Shown: positions 8,971 to 19,546 of the stretch, piece after piece | How positions within the stretch are numbered: the stretch's first letter is position 1 | How the letters are laid out: each line of letters starts with the position of its first letter | Assembly (NCBI GenBank): GCA_017620475.1 | Contig: JAFZQI010000036.1 | Span: 19,625 to 83,624, forward strand | From: Clostridiales bacterium | Lineage (GTDB): Bacteria > Bacillota > Clostridia > Saccharofermentanales > Saccharofermentanaceae | Length of the DNA: 64,000 nt | Reading direction: 5' to 3' | Program-made: the position numbers and the translations under genes | The notes under the pieces: model-generated | The model's database searches: none | Seen by the model: only the letters and a program-made list of their open reading frames with translations | What the model was told of the DNA's origin: nothing

Positions 8971-8991
8971 GCATTATAAACGGAGCCGCAC

Positions 8992-10191
8992 ATGAGTACA
9001 GGATCTGAGTCTTTTGAGAATAGTCCCTGGGGACAGCGTTACATGATCCATCTGAAGAACAGAGATGAGATCTGTCTGCACGCGCTTTCTATTCTGCAGG
9101 CAGATCTCCTCTCCTGTTATCTTCCGGCATATTTATCAGAAGACGGATCCGAACTGGTCTTTGATCGAAGCGGATGTATTCCCTTATCGGAATTATCCGG
9201 TAAAGAAAAAACTTATGTGTATCACCACTATCGGCATCTTCTGACACAGTTTTTAACCGAGCTGATCCGTTCACTGGATTATTCCTTAAGTCCGAAAGGG
9301 ATCTGCTGTCTGGAAGAAGATCTGTTATATAATCGGATCACACAAAAACTGGTTTGTATTTATCTTCCATTGACCACCAAGCTTAAAGATGGTCTGGCAC
9401 GCCTTTCCGACATCGATGAGCACGCGCTGGATGAGCTGCTTCACTTTCCGTACGAGAAAAAATGGATATCCTCTCCGGCGATGGAAAAACTTCACTCCTT
9501 TTTCCGGGCGGATGATGAAGCATCGGCTATACGTTACATCAACACGGATTTCTGGGAATGCAGAAGAGCGCTTCCCTCACGTCTTCGCAATCTATGCGGG
9601 ATCTGGTTATTTCTTTTCGCGATGTATCTTTTCTGCTCCGGATTTATCGAGAACCGGTTTGAAGATACGATCCTATCCGGGATAACAAGTGCGCTTTTCT
9701 TTGCCGGAACCTTCGCCATGATCCTGCTTCTGCTTCTCCACATACAGAAGTATAGTAAGGAGAACAAGTCCACATCTGAAGAAAAGACCAGGCGAAGAAA
9801 AACAAGAAATGCGCAAATGCTTTTCCCCAGACAAAATGAAGCTGTGAAGTCTGATCCGCTCGATATTTGTTCAGATCCCGTACAGTTTATCGGAGGAGCC
9901 GGAAACAAAGGGAAAAATGCAGCAAGCCGGTTTACTGTCTGGACCAATGCATGTACTGTCGGTTTGGATGCGAATTGCTGTGAGATCTACATCGATCACC
10001 CGTCTTTGGACCTGCGTCATGCGGATATGGGAAGAGACGAGCACGGTTTCTTCGTCCGAAGCCTATCGACAGGTAAACCGACATATGTTAACCGTCAGCG
10101 CCTTCGCCCGAACGAGAAGACGTATCTGAAAAACGGAGATCTGGTTGGGTTAGGAGATCTGGAATACGAGACGGTATTCATTCATCACTGA
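8992..10191 (+). CDS. Membrane protein with N-terminal DUF6382-like and C-terminal FHA-like domain
   Basis: Last gene of the Tad operon, 399 residues. Residues 1-190 resemble the DUF6382-type soluble domain that accompanies FHA domains in clostridial Tad loci. Two membrane segments follow near 200-220 and 228-250, then a basic linker. Residues about 310-398 form an FHA-like fold: VGLDANCCEIYIDHPSLDLR, then HADM, later NGDLVGLGDL. The canonical GR that contacts phosphothreonine reads GL, while the Ser and the RHA segment remain, so phosphopeptide binding may be lost or altered. Probably a scaffold or signalling partner of the pilus. No terminator is obvious after it. Confidence 0.7.
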   Translation: MSTGSESFENSPWGQRYMIHLKNRDEICLHALSILQADLLSCYLPAYLSEDGSELVFDRSGCIPLSELSGKEKTYVYHHYRHLLTQFLTELIRSLDYSLSPKGICCLEEDLLYNRITQKLVCIYLPLTTKLKDGLARLSDIDEHALDELLHFPYEKKWISSPAMEKLHSFFRADDEASAIRYINTDFWECRRALPSRLRNLCGIWLFLFAMYLFCSGFIENRFEDTILSGITSALFFAGTFAMILLLLLHIQKYSKENKSTSEEKTRRRKTRNAQMLFPRQNEAVKSDPLDICSDPVQFIGGAGNKGKNAASRFTVWTNACTVGLDANCCEIYIDHPSLDLRHADMGRDEHGFFVRSLSTGKPTYVNRQRLRPNEKTYLKNGDLVGLGDLEYETVFIHH

Positions 10192-10212
10192 TCAGCCGCT
10201 CATCACTGATCA
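10182..10212. repeat. 13-bp direct repeat at convergent gene ends
   Basis: TCATCACTGATCA occurs twice (10182-10194 and 10200-10212) with a 5-nt spacer. Each copy ends in the palindrome TGATCA. It spans the end of the FHA gene and the gap to atpC. No function is evident. Confidence 0.6.
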
Positions 10213-10224
10213 TTTTCTCATTCG

Positions 10225-10671
10225 TCACAGATCTTTTTTCTCGTTTTTCCACTCTTTAGCACTGGCCAGACGCGCTTTGGCACGCCGAATGGCATGACGG
10301 GCGTAAAGCCGCTGTTCTTCGGTAGATGTAACACTATTATATCGGGCTGTGGCACGATCGAGCGCCTGTTTTGCCCGGTCTTCATCGATTTTTTCCGGCC
10401 ATTCGGCAGCATTACAGACGATGATGACCACATGCTGGCCGATCTCGGCAAAACCTTCCGAAATGACAAAACTTCTGCTTTCTCCGTCCACATCAAAACG
10501 GGCTATACCCGGAGTAATGGCCAGAACCAGTGGCGAATGTCCGGGCATGATACCGTACTGGCCATCCATCGCCGGGATGACCACGCGTTCGATACGCCCT
10601 TCGAAAAACACATCGTAAGGCGTAACGACCTCAAGCATCATTTTCTTTGCCTTCTGTTCATTCGCTGCCAT
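10225..10671 (-). CDS. atpC: ATP synthase F1 epsilon subunit
   Basis: Central-stalk subunit that links gamma to the c ring and inhibits ATP hydrolysis. The 148 residues show the N-terminal beta sandwich (LEVVTPYDVFFEGRIERVVI, GQYGIMPGHSPLV) and a C-terminal two-helix region with the ALDRATARYN and RRAKARLASAKEW segments, so the regulatory helices are present. It is the last gene of the atp operon, 8 nt after atpD. The C-terminal tail is slightly longer and more charged than in E. coli. Confidence 0.96.
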   Translation of the reverse strand: MAANEQKAKKMMLEVVTPYDVFFEGRIERVVIPAMDGQYGIMPGHSPLVLAITPGIARFDVDGESRSFVISEGFAEIGQHVVIIVCNAAEWPEKIDEDRAKQALDRATARYNSVTSTEEQRLYARHAIRRAKARLASAKEWKNEKKDL

Positions 10672-10679
10672 GATCCACC

Positions 10680-13012
<2,333 letters not shown>

Positions 13013-13018
13013 GACCCA

Positions 13019-14926
13019 TTATGCCTCACGATGCTGATATTCCTTATGTTCTGCAACGAACATCGCATGGTATTCCGCTTCGATCTCGTCGATCTCTTTC
13101 TTGGTATCGTCATCCAGTACACGGCTCTCGATAATGCGTTTCATGATCTCCGGATGCAGCACGGACATACGCTGGATAAACTCCGTCACATACTCCTTCG
13201 CATCTTCCTTATCCAGGAAGGTCAGTTTCTCATTCGTTGCCAGATACAGCATCACGACCTGCTCATCCATCTGCATGGGCGAGAACTGTTCCTGCTTGAG
13301 GATCTCATTTAAAATCTCACCGCGCTTTAACTGTTTCTGTGTATTGACATCCAGGTCGGAACCGAACTGGGCAAATGCCGCCATTTCACGAGCCTGCGCC
13401 AGACTGATACGAAGCGGACCGGCGACCTTCTTCATCGCCTTGGTCTGGGCCGCACCGCCGACACGGGATACGGAAAGACCAACATTGATTGCAGGACGCT
13501 GACCGGCGAAGAACAGTTCCGATTCCAGATAGATCTGACCATCCGTGATGGAGATGACATTCGTAGGAATGTAAGCAGAGATATCGCCACTTAGTGTCTC
13601 GATGATCGGTAGTGCCGTCAAAGAACCTCCGCCCAGATCATCCGAGAGTTTCGCCGAACGCTCCAGAAGACGGGAATGCAGATAGAATACATCACCCGGA
13701 TAAGCTTCACGTCCCGGCGGACGGCGAAGCAGAAGCGAGATGGCACGATAGGCCTGCGCATGTTTAGAAAGGTCATCGTACACGATCAGCACATCTTCGT
13801 GATCGTTATACATGAAATCTTCGGCAATGGCACATCCCGCGTAAGGCGCCACATACTGAAGCGATGCCGGCTGCGAAGCACTGGCCGCCACGATCACCGT
13901 ATATTCCATTGCATTATACTGTTCCAAGGTCTTCGCGACTTGAACGATATTCGACATTTTCTGTCCGATCGCCACATAGACGCACAGCACATTCTTACCA
14001 CGCTGATTAATGATGGTATCGATGGCTATCGCCGTCTTACCGGTCTGTCTGTCGCCGATGATCAATTCACGCTGTCCGCGGCCGATCGGCGTCATGGCAT
14101 CGATGGCCGTGATACCGGTCGAAAGAGGTTCACAGATCGGTGATCTGGAGATGATGCCCGGTGCCGGAGTCTCGATCGGGCGTCTGCTGGTCGAACGGAT
14201 AATTCCTTTTCCATCGATCGGATTACCCAGCGGGTCGACCACACGGCCGAGCATACCACGTCCAACCGGCACAGATACCGTCGTACCGGTACGATGGCAC
14301 ATGACACCTTCCACGACATCGCGGCACTCATTAAGAAGAACCACACCGACACTGTCTGTTTCCAGGTTCATGGCAATACCATATGAGTTTTCAGAGAACA
14401 TGATCAGCTCACTGGCCACACAGTTCTCAAGTCCGCTGACCTTGGCCACACCGTCACTGACGGAAATCACCTTTCCGACCTGTTCGACCTGGGATGCCAG
14501 AGCAAAATCAGAAAGGAGCTTCTCACGCTTCTGTTCCTGTTCCGGATCCTCGCCTTCCCACAGTTCATCGTCCTCGAAAAGCATCGCCGGACTTTCGTTA
14601 AAGTCAGCCAGCGCCTCTGTCAGAGAACGGTGGATCTCCGCCGCCTCATCCGGATCAGCGGATTGATCCGCGTCAGTTCCCCGATCCGTCTTAAGATGAC
14701 GGGCAATACGGGACAGCTGACCTGCGAAACTGTAATCGTATTTCGTTCCCTGCGCATAGATCACATATCCGCCGATCAGCGAGGAATCGGTTTCCTGCTG
14801 GATCGTATATCCCTGGATATGAAGATGCTCAGCGAAGCGGCGGGCGATCAGTGCCACCTTCTCCGGTGGCATGTCGTCCGAAGCCGTTACGATCCGTATA
14901 ACTTCAAAACCACTATTGTTATTCAC
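13019..14926 (-). CDS. atpA: ATP synthase F1 alpha subunit with fused delta C-terminal domain
   Basis: The 635-residue protein is a full-length F1 alpha subunit with 122 extra N-terminal residues. Walker A GDRQTGKT sits at 291, against 169 in E. coli alpha, so the offset equals the extension. Residues about 8-78 align in register with the C-terminal domain of delta (OSCP): [20 protein letters not shown], then [20 protein letters not shown] and the [11 protein letters not shown] helix, matching the family's D-x-S-L-I-G-G...D-x-S pattern. Residues about 80-130 are an acidic linker rich in Asp and Glu. The alpha core then begins [20 protein letters not shown]. The delta N-terminal domain is absent. 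atpF overlaps the start by 8 nt, so no separate atpH exists at the usual site. Confidence 0.95.
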   Translation of the reverse strand: MNNNSGFEVIRIVTASDDMPPEKVALIARRFAEHLHIQGYTIQQETDSSLIGGYVIYAQGTKYDYSFAGQLSRIARHLKTDRGTDADQSADPDEAAEIHRSLTEALADFNESPAMLFEDDELWEGEDPEQEQKREKLLSDFALASQVEQVGKVISVSDGVAKVSGLENCVASELIMFSENSYGIAMNLETDSVGVVLLNECRDVVEGVMCHRTGTTVSVPVGRGMLGRVVDPLGNPIDGKGIIRSTSRRPIETPAPGIISRSPICEPLSTGITAIDAMTPIGRGQRELIIGDRQTGKTAIAIDTIINQRGKNVLCVYVAIGQKMSNIVQVAKTLEQYNAMEYTVIVAASASQPASLQYVAPYAGCAIAEDFMYNDHEDVLIVYDDLSKHAQAYRAISLLLRRPPGREAYPGDVFYLHSRLLERSAKLSDDLGGGSLTALPIIETLSGDISAYIPTNVISITDGQIYLESELFFAGQRPAINVGLSVSRVGGAAQTKAMKKVAGPLRISLAQAREMAAFAQFGSDLDVNTQKQLKRGEILNEILKQEQFSPMQMDEQVVMLYLATNEKLTFLDKEDAKEYVTEFIQRMSVLHPEIMKRIIESRVLDDDTKKEIDEIEAEYHAMFVAEHKEYQHREA

Positions 14927-15518
14927 CGGTCTTCACCTCTGAGGACTGAAGTTCCTCCACCGCCTTGGCACGAAGAGAAGCTTCATCCACGCCTTTATCA
15001 CAATTACTCATTACATGGCCGGCAATCGAAACCGCGAGATCAGCCACTTCATCCTTCATTTCTTCCATCATGGCCTTCTTGGTACGCTTTGCATCTTCTT
15101 CCGCACGATCACGGATATCCTGCGCTTCTTTTCTGGCCGTCTCGATGATGGTCTCCGACTGCTTCTCCGCCTGGGTCCTGGCATCGGCAATGATCTGCAT
15201 CGCTTCTTCGTGAGAAGCATCCAGACGCTTGGTCGCCTCATCCAGTTTCTCCGTTGCCTGCTTGTTCTTCGCTTCCGCATCGGAGATGGAGTTGCCGATC
15301 GTTTCTTTCCGCTGATTGATCACCTTGATCAACGGCTTGAAAAGAACTTTCTTCAATATGAAATACGTCACCAGAAGTGTGGCGATCGTAACGATTCCCG
15401 TAACCAGATAATGTGCCATCTGATCCGGAGAAAGAAGCGAGCTTTCCTCCGCTTCTTCCGCAAGACGCATCAATGGCAGATCTTTGGCCATTGCCAGCAG
15501 TTTGGCTGCACAATACAT
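14919..15518 (-). CDS. atpF: ATP synthase F0 b subunit
   Basis: Peripheral-stalk subunit: one N-terminal membrane helix ([20 protein letters not shown], near 40-60) followed by a long charged coiled coil rich in Ala, Glu and Lys, ending [14 protein letters not shown]. The 199 residues include about 38 residues before the membrane helix, longer than in E. coli. The ATG at 15518 has GAGG at 8-nt spacing; an upstream GTG at 15527 is a less likely start. The 3' end overlaps the delta-alpha fusion by 8 nt. Its C terminus should meet the delta domain carried on alpha. Confidence 0.95.
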   Translation of the reverse strand: MYCAAKLLAMAKDLPLMRLAEEAEESSLLSPDQMAHYLVTGIVTIATLLVTYFILKKVLFKPLIKVINQRKETIGNSISDAEAKNKQATEKLDEATKRLDASHEEAMQIIADARTQAEKQSETIIETARKEAQDIRDRAEEDAKRTKKAMMEEMKDEVADLAVSIAGHVMSNCDKGVDEASLRAKAVEELQSSEVKTGE

Positions 15519-15537
15519 AGCATTCACCTCGAACTAA

Positions 15538-15807
15538 TCAGAACGTAAAGATCAGAAGCAGACTTACAACGAGCGAGTAGATCGCAACAGACTCCATGAA
15601 TACGATAGCGATCAGAAGCAGCGTCTGCAGTTTGCTGAACATCTCCGGCTGTCTTGCCGCACCTTCAAGTGCACGTCCGGCGGCAATACCGATACCGATG
15701 GTGGTACCCAGCGCACCAAGACCGATGGCAAGACCGGCACCAAAACCGGCAAGACCCTTCGGATCCATCGCGGCTACATCCAGCAAAACTCTTGATAAAC
15801 TAAACAT
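15538..15807 (-). CDS. atpE: ATP synthase F0 c subunit (proteolipid)
   Basis: Ring-forming membrane subunit of 89 residues with two helices and the polar ARQPE loop near 51-55. The ion-binding carboxylate is Glu72 in MESVAIYSLV. Ser73 and Tyr77, ligands of Na+-type c rings, are kept, but the helix-1 position that holds Gln in Na+-binding rings is Ile39 (GTTIGIGIAAGRA). Coupling ion is therefore uncertain. The start at 15807 was chosen because GGAGG lies 7 nt before it; an ATG 27 nt upstream lacks a site and would add a charged tail. Confidence 0.95.
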   Translation of the reverse strand: MFSLSRVLLDVAAMDPKGLAGFGAGLAIGLGALGTTIGIGIAAGRALEGAARQPEMFSKLQTLLLIAIVFMESVAIYSLVVSLLLIFTF

Positions 15808-15830
15808 TTTCTCTTCCTCCTTGAATATGT

Positions 15831-16709
15831 TCAAGCCGCTTTCTCCGCTTCAACAGCGGTCTTCGCGGCAGCTTCTTTCTCTGCTTTTTGTTTCAGCATC
15901 TCTTGTTTTCTTTCTTCGACAGCGTGAGCACTCTCTACGACCTCACCGATATATGAAGTCGTCAGGTAACAGAATACGATAGCCTGCAGGATACCATCCA
16001 TAAGGTCGAACCAGATGCTCAGTGTACCCGGGAGGAATATAGGAAGGACAAGACCTACAAACTCCATCAGGATAAACGCACCGAATACATTACCGAAAAG
16101 ACGAAGTGCCAGGGATACCGGCTTAATGAAGAAGTCGATGATCTTAAACGGAACCATGAACCCCTTCGGGTCGGTAAAAGATCTGCCCAGACCCTTAAGC
16201 CCGACAAACCGGATCGACATCACGATCACATAGGTGATCGCGAAGATCGCCAGAGCGAACGGAAATGCAATATTCTTTGCCGGCGGTGGCAGGTGGAACA
16301 CGGCGATCAGGTTACACGAGATGATGAAAATACCCATGGTACCGATCATAGGAACGACCGCTTCCGCCTGTTTGTCATTGAGGCCATAGTCCTTACAGAC
16401 GCCGAAAAGGAGTCCGATCAGAGACTCCATCAGTGCCTGTCGGCCTGTCGGAACCATTTCTCTTTTGGATCCCATCCAGTAAAAGAGCAGACCTCCGGCG
16501 AGAACGGCGATCCACATGATGATGATCGCATCCGTGATCGGAACTCGATTTCCTCCCACGGACAAATAACCCTTCCACTGAAGGATCGCCTCACGGATCT
16601 CTTCGCCGATGTTCACTCTTCCGAGATAGATCCCGAAGACATCTTTGATTTCCTCTACGAAGGCTTCCCAGAACCTCTGTCCCCAGGAAGCAGCAAGTAC
16701 TACATTCAT
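15831..16709 (-). CDS. atpB: ATP synthase F0 a subunit
   Basis: Stator membrane subunit that forms the ion half-channels. The 292 residues hold several membrane helices and the essential arginine in SLALRLFGNVFGAF (about residue 204), as well as the family segment PPPAKNIAFPFALAIFA. The C terminus carries an extra charged Lys/Glu/Ala-rich tail of about 30 residues after SAHAVEER, likely cytoplasmic. No atpI is found between upp and this gene. A GGAGG site lies about 14 nt from the ATG. Confidence 0.96.
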   Translation of the reverse strand: MNVVLAASWGQRFWEAFVEEIKDVFGIYLGRVNIGEEIREAILQWKGYLSVGGNRVPITDAIIIMWIAVLAGGLLFYWMGSKREMVPTGRQALMESLIGLLFGVCKDYGLNDKQAEAVVPMIGTMGIFIISCNLIAVFHLPPPAKNIAFPFALAIFAITYVIVMSIRFVGLKGLGRSFTDPKGFMVPFKIIDFFIKPVSLALRLFGNVFGAFILMEFVGLVLPIFLPGTLSIWFDLMDGILQAIVFCYLTTSYIGEVVESAHAVEERKQEMLKQKAEKEAAAKTAVEAEKAA

Positions 16710-16730
16710 AGGAATCGTTTCGAAACCTCC

Positions 16731-17360
16731 TTAGTTCGTCCCGAAGAGACGGTCACCGGCATCACCGAGACCCGGAACGATGTATGCATGATCATTGAGT
16801 TTCTCATCCTTCGCCGCACAGAATACCGGTACATCCGGATGATCCTCTTTCAGTCTCTCGATTCCTTCCGGAGCGGAGATCAGGCAGACGAACTTGATAT
16901 GCTGGATGCCACGATCCTTAAGGAATGTGATCGCCGCGGAAGAAGATCCGCCAGTCGCCAGCATCGGATCGAGAACGATCACTTCACGGTCCACGATATC
17001 CTCCGGAAGCTTGCAGTAATACTCCACCGGCTTTAATGTATTCGGATCACGATAAAGACCGATATGTCCCACCTTCGCATTCGGAATGATGGAGAGCATA
17101 CCGTCAACCATACCCAGACCCGCACGAAGGATCGGAACCAGCGCCACCTTCTTGCCGGCCAGTACTTTTGCAGTGGTCTTGGCCACCGGCGTCTCGATCT
17201 CTTTGTCGGTAAGCGGGAGGTCACGAGTCACCTCGTATGCCATGAGCATGGAGATCTCATGTACCAGCTCACGAAACTCCTTCGTCGATGTGTTCTTGTC
17301 ACGAAGCATGGAGATCTTGTGCTGAATCAGCGGATGATCAAATAAGAAAAACTGTGCCAT
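16731..17360 (-). CDS. upp: Uracil phosphoribosyltransferase
   Basis: Salvages uracil with PRPP to UMP. The 209 residues match the family length, beginning [20 protein letters not shown]. The PRPP-binding segment [18 protein letters not shown] lies near 127-144, and the uracil-binding end reads [17 protein letters not shown]. It is placed between rpiB and atpB; upp next to the atp operon is a common Firmicutes arrangement. Confidence 0.98.
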   Translation of the reverse strand: MAQFFLFDHPLIQHKISMLRDKNTSTKEFRELVHEISMLMAYEVTRDLPLTDKEIETPVAKTTAKVLAGKKVALVPILRAGLGMVDGMLSIIPNAKVGHIGLYRDPNTLKPVEYYCKLPEDIVDREVIVLDPMLATGGSSSAAITFLKDRGIQHIKFVCLISAPEGIERLKEDHPDVPVFCAAKDEKLNDHAYIVPGLGDAGDRLFGTN

Positions 17361-17380
17361 AGGTAATCCTCCCGAAACGA

Positions 17381-17833
17381 TTATTTGAAAAGTTCTTTCT
17401 CTTGTTCTTTCATATCATTTACACGTGTCTGATGACGGCCGCCGTCAAAAGGCTCGTTCATGTATGCATCTACGATTCCCAGCGCCAGGGAACTGCCGAC
17501 TACGCGTGCGCCCATGGCGAGCACATTCGAATCATTATGCTGGCGGGCCATTCTGGCCATATACTCATTGGTGCAAAGCGCACAGCGGATGCCCGGGAAC
17601 TTATTGGCCACCATGGAGATACCGATTCCGGTACCACAGATGACGATACCACGTTCAGCGCGCTCTTCGAGCACATCCTTCGCCACTTTCTGTCCCGCAA
17701 GTACATAGCTGTACGGAACGTCTCCGGCGGTAGCTCCGCCCTCCACGATCGTGTGTCCCTGTTTCGCAAGATAATCCACTACGATCTTACGAAGCGCAAA
17801 TCCTGCATGATCCGAAGCAATTGAAATGACCAT
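17381..17833 (-). CDS. rpiB: Ribose-5-phosphate isomerase B
   Basis: Interconverts ribose 5-phosphate and ribulose 5-phosphate (RpiB/LacAB family). The 150 residues begin [15 protein letters not shown], with the active-site Cys in [16 protein letters not shown] near 66 and the [14 protein letters not shown] segment near 100. The start at 17833 has GAGGGG at 7-nt spacing; an ATG two codons upstream is possible. It lies between proA and upp in the same operon. LacA/B function is less likely given the context. Confidence 0.93.
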   Translation of the reverse strand: MVISIASDHAGFALRKIVVDYLAKQGHTIVEGGATAGDVPYSYVLAGQKVAKDVLEERAERGIVICGTGIGISMVANKFPGIRCALCTNEYMARMARQHNDSNVLAMGARVVGSSLALGIVDAYMNEPFDGGRHQTRVNDMKEQEKELFK

Positions 17834-17848
17834 TTTCATTCCCCTCTT

Positions 17849-19129
17849 TCATTTGATATGCTTATGCGTAAATTTGCGGGTTCCATTGGAATAATCCGCA
17901 ACGAGATTTCCGTTACCGCGGATCTTGTACTTATAGGTCACAAGACCCTCCAGTCCAACAGGTCCTCTTGCGTGAAGTTTGCTTGTACTGATACCCACCT
18001 CGGCGCCGAAACCGTATCTCAGACCATCCGAGAAGCGGGTAGAACAATTCCAGAACACATTACCGGAATCCACACGGTTCATGAACTCCTCCGCTGCCGC
18101 TTCGTCAGTCGTGACGATGGACTCCGTATGTCCGGATCCGAAACGGTTGATGTGTGCGATGGCTTCTTCCATATCCGCAACGACCTTCAGTGATACCTTA
18201 TAGTCGAGATACTCGTGATGCCACTGCTCGACCGGGAGCACCTCCGGGAGGATCTCCTTTGTCTTTTCACATCCGTGAAGTTCCACATTCTTCTCTTTCA
18301 GTGCGTCGGCCAGTTTCGGCAGGAACGAGGACGCAATAGAATCATCCACCAGGATCGTCTCACATGCATTACACACCGCCACATACTGAGTCTTGCTGTC
18401 TACGGCGATCCGAAGCGCCATCTCCGGATCCGCTTTCTCGTGGATATAAAGATGGCACACGCCATCCGCATGTCCCATGACCGGAATCGACGAATGCTGC
18501 ATGATATACTGTACAAATGCATTGGATCCTCTCGGGATGATCAGATCGATATACTGATCCAGCAGAAGCATCTCGGCGACATCATTACGTGTCTCCATCA
18601 GAACGATCCATCCCTTAGGAAGTCCGGCTTCCACAGAAGCTTTCTCAATCACATCGAAAAGCACCCGGTTACTGTTGACCGCTTCACTTCCGCCTTTGAG
18701 GCAGCAGGAATTACCGGACTTCAGCGCCAGGGACGCAATCTGCACCAGCGCGTCCGGACGTGACTCGAAAATAATACCCAGAACTCCGATCGGGCAGGAT
18801 ACACGCGTCAGCACCAGGTCATCGTCCATCTCGGTCTTCATCAATTCTCTGCCCACCGGATCCGGAAGCTCCGTCAATCCATGAAGGCCGGTAACAACGT
18901 CATTTAATTTGTGATCATCGAAGAGAAGTCTCTTCTGAAGCGGCATGGGAAGATCCGTCTCAGCTGCGTTCTTCATATCCTCCGCATTCGCTGCGAAGAT
19001 CGCTTCTTTATTGGCAACAAGCGCATCCGCAATCGAAAGGAGCGCCTTATTCTTCACATCTGTCGGCAAAACCGCCATCGCAAACGAGGCTTGCTTGGCT
19101 TCCTTCGCGCGCGTCTCAAAATCCGTCAT
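17849..19129 (-). CDS. proA: Gamma-glutamyl phosphate reductase
   Basis: Second enzyme of proline synthesis, reducing gamma-glutamyl phosphate to glutamate semialdehyde with NADPH. The 426 residues match the family. The catalytic Cys lies in YVAVCNACETILVD near 254, and PIGVLGIIFESRPDALVQIA near 112 is a family signature. The C terminus ends in FGAEVGISTSKLHARGPVGL and a basic tail. proB is not in the window. It is the first gene of the long minus-strand unit ending at atpC. Confidence 0.97.
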   Translation of the reverse strand: MTDFETRAKEAKQASFAMAVLPTDVKNKALLSIADALVANKEAIFAANAEDMKNAAETDLPMPLQKRLLFDDHKLNDVVTGLHGLTELPDPVGRELMKTEMDDDLVLTRVSCPIGVLGIIFESRPDALVQIASLALKSGNSCCLKGGSEAVNSNRVLFDVIEKASVEAGLPKGWIVLMETRNDVAEMLLLDQYIDLIIPRGSNAFVQYIMQHSSIPVMGHADGVCHLYIHEKADPEMALRIAVDSKTQYVAVCNACETILVDDSIASSFLPKLADALKEKNVELHGCEKTKEILPEVLPVEQWHHEYLDYKVSLKVVADMEEAIAHINRFGSGHTESIVTTDEAAAEEFMNRVDSGNVFWNCSTRFSDGLRYGFGAEVGISTSKLHARGPVGLEGLVTYKYKIRGNGNLVADYSNGTRKFTHKHIK

Positions 19130-19175
19130 ACCTTAACCTGCTCTTCCCTTAGTTTCCATTAGATTATTTCTCTAT

Positions 19176-19181
19176 ATTATA
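19176..19181 (-). promoter_or_regulatory. Promoter of the proA-rpiB-upp-atp operon
   Basis: Minus strand reads TGATATAAT: a perfect TATAAT with a TGn extension. The -35 is weak. Start is predicted near 19169, about 40 nt before proA. No other clear promoter was seen inside the unit. Confidence 0.65.
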
Positions 19182-19288
19182 TCAGATTCCCATGTGTATG
19201 AACCGAGAACTTCCATCATTTTTGCACTTTCATTTCGAAAGGAAACGAAAGAAAACGAAGAGCATTTTTCATTTGAATCGGCAAAAAG

Positions 19289-19355
19289 TTTTCCACAGGT
19301 TTTCCGAATTGTTGAACATAAAACCTGTGGAAAAAGTGGAAAAGTCTGTGGATAA
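19289..19355. promoter_or_regulatory. DnaA-box cluster with 15-bp inverted repeat
   Basis: In the 365-nt gap between proA and the methyltransferase gene, TTTTCCACAGGTTTT (19289-19303) and its exact complement (19320-19334) form a 15-bp inverted repeat. Each arm contains a near-consensus DnaA box (TTTTCCACA). A perfect box, TGTGGATAA, follows at 19347-19355, and a weaker one (AGTGGAAAA) near 19336. No dnaA, dnaN or gyr gene is near and the gene direction does not switch here. A DnaA-titration or DnaA-regulated site is more likely than oriC. The remainder of the gap is AT-rich with no gene seen. Confidence 0.55.
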
Positions 19356-19546
19356 CTCAAAAACAAGGGTTTGCGCAAAACCCCTTTCTCAAAGCCCTGC
19401 AATTAGGCGGTGCCTCATTTGTCAAGTGCTTTTCGAAAAAACGCGGAAGTTTTTTCCAATCTTGAAATGTCGCGATATCAAGGGTTTCCAGCTTCTTTAT
19501 TTCTGATTTGACATTTACGGTGTCCGTCTGTCGTGGACTTTCGTTT

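Noticed and set aside
13019..14926. The N-terminal extension of alpha as a wrong start codon
   Set aside because: The extension aligns with the delta C-terminal domain over its whole length and overlaps atpF in normal coupled fashion, so it is coding.
19289..19355. Origin of replication
   Set aside because: DnaA boxes are present, but dnaA, dnaN, rpmH and gyr genes are absent, there is no AT-rich unwinding stretch of convincing size and gene direction does not switch.
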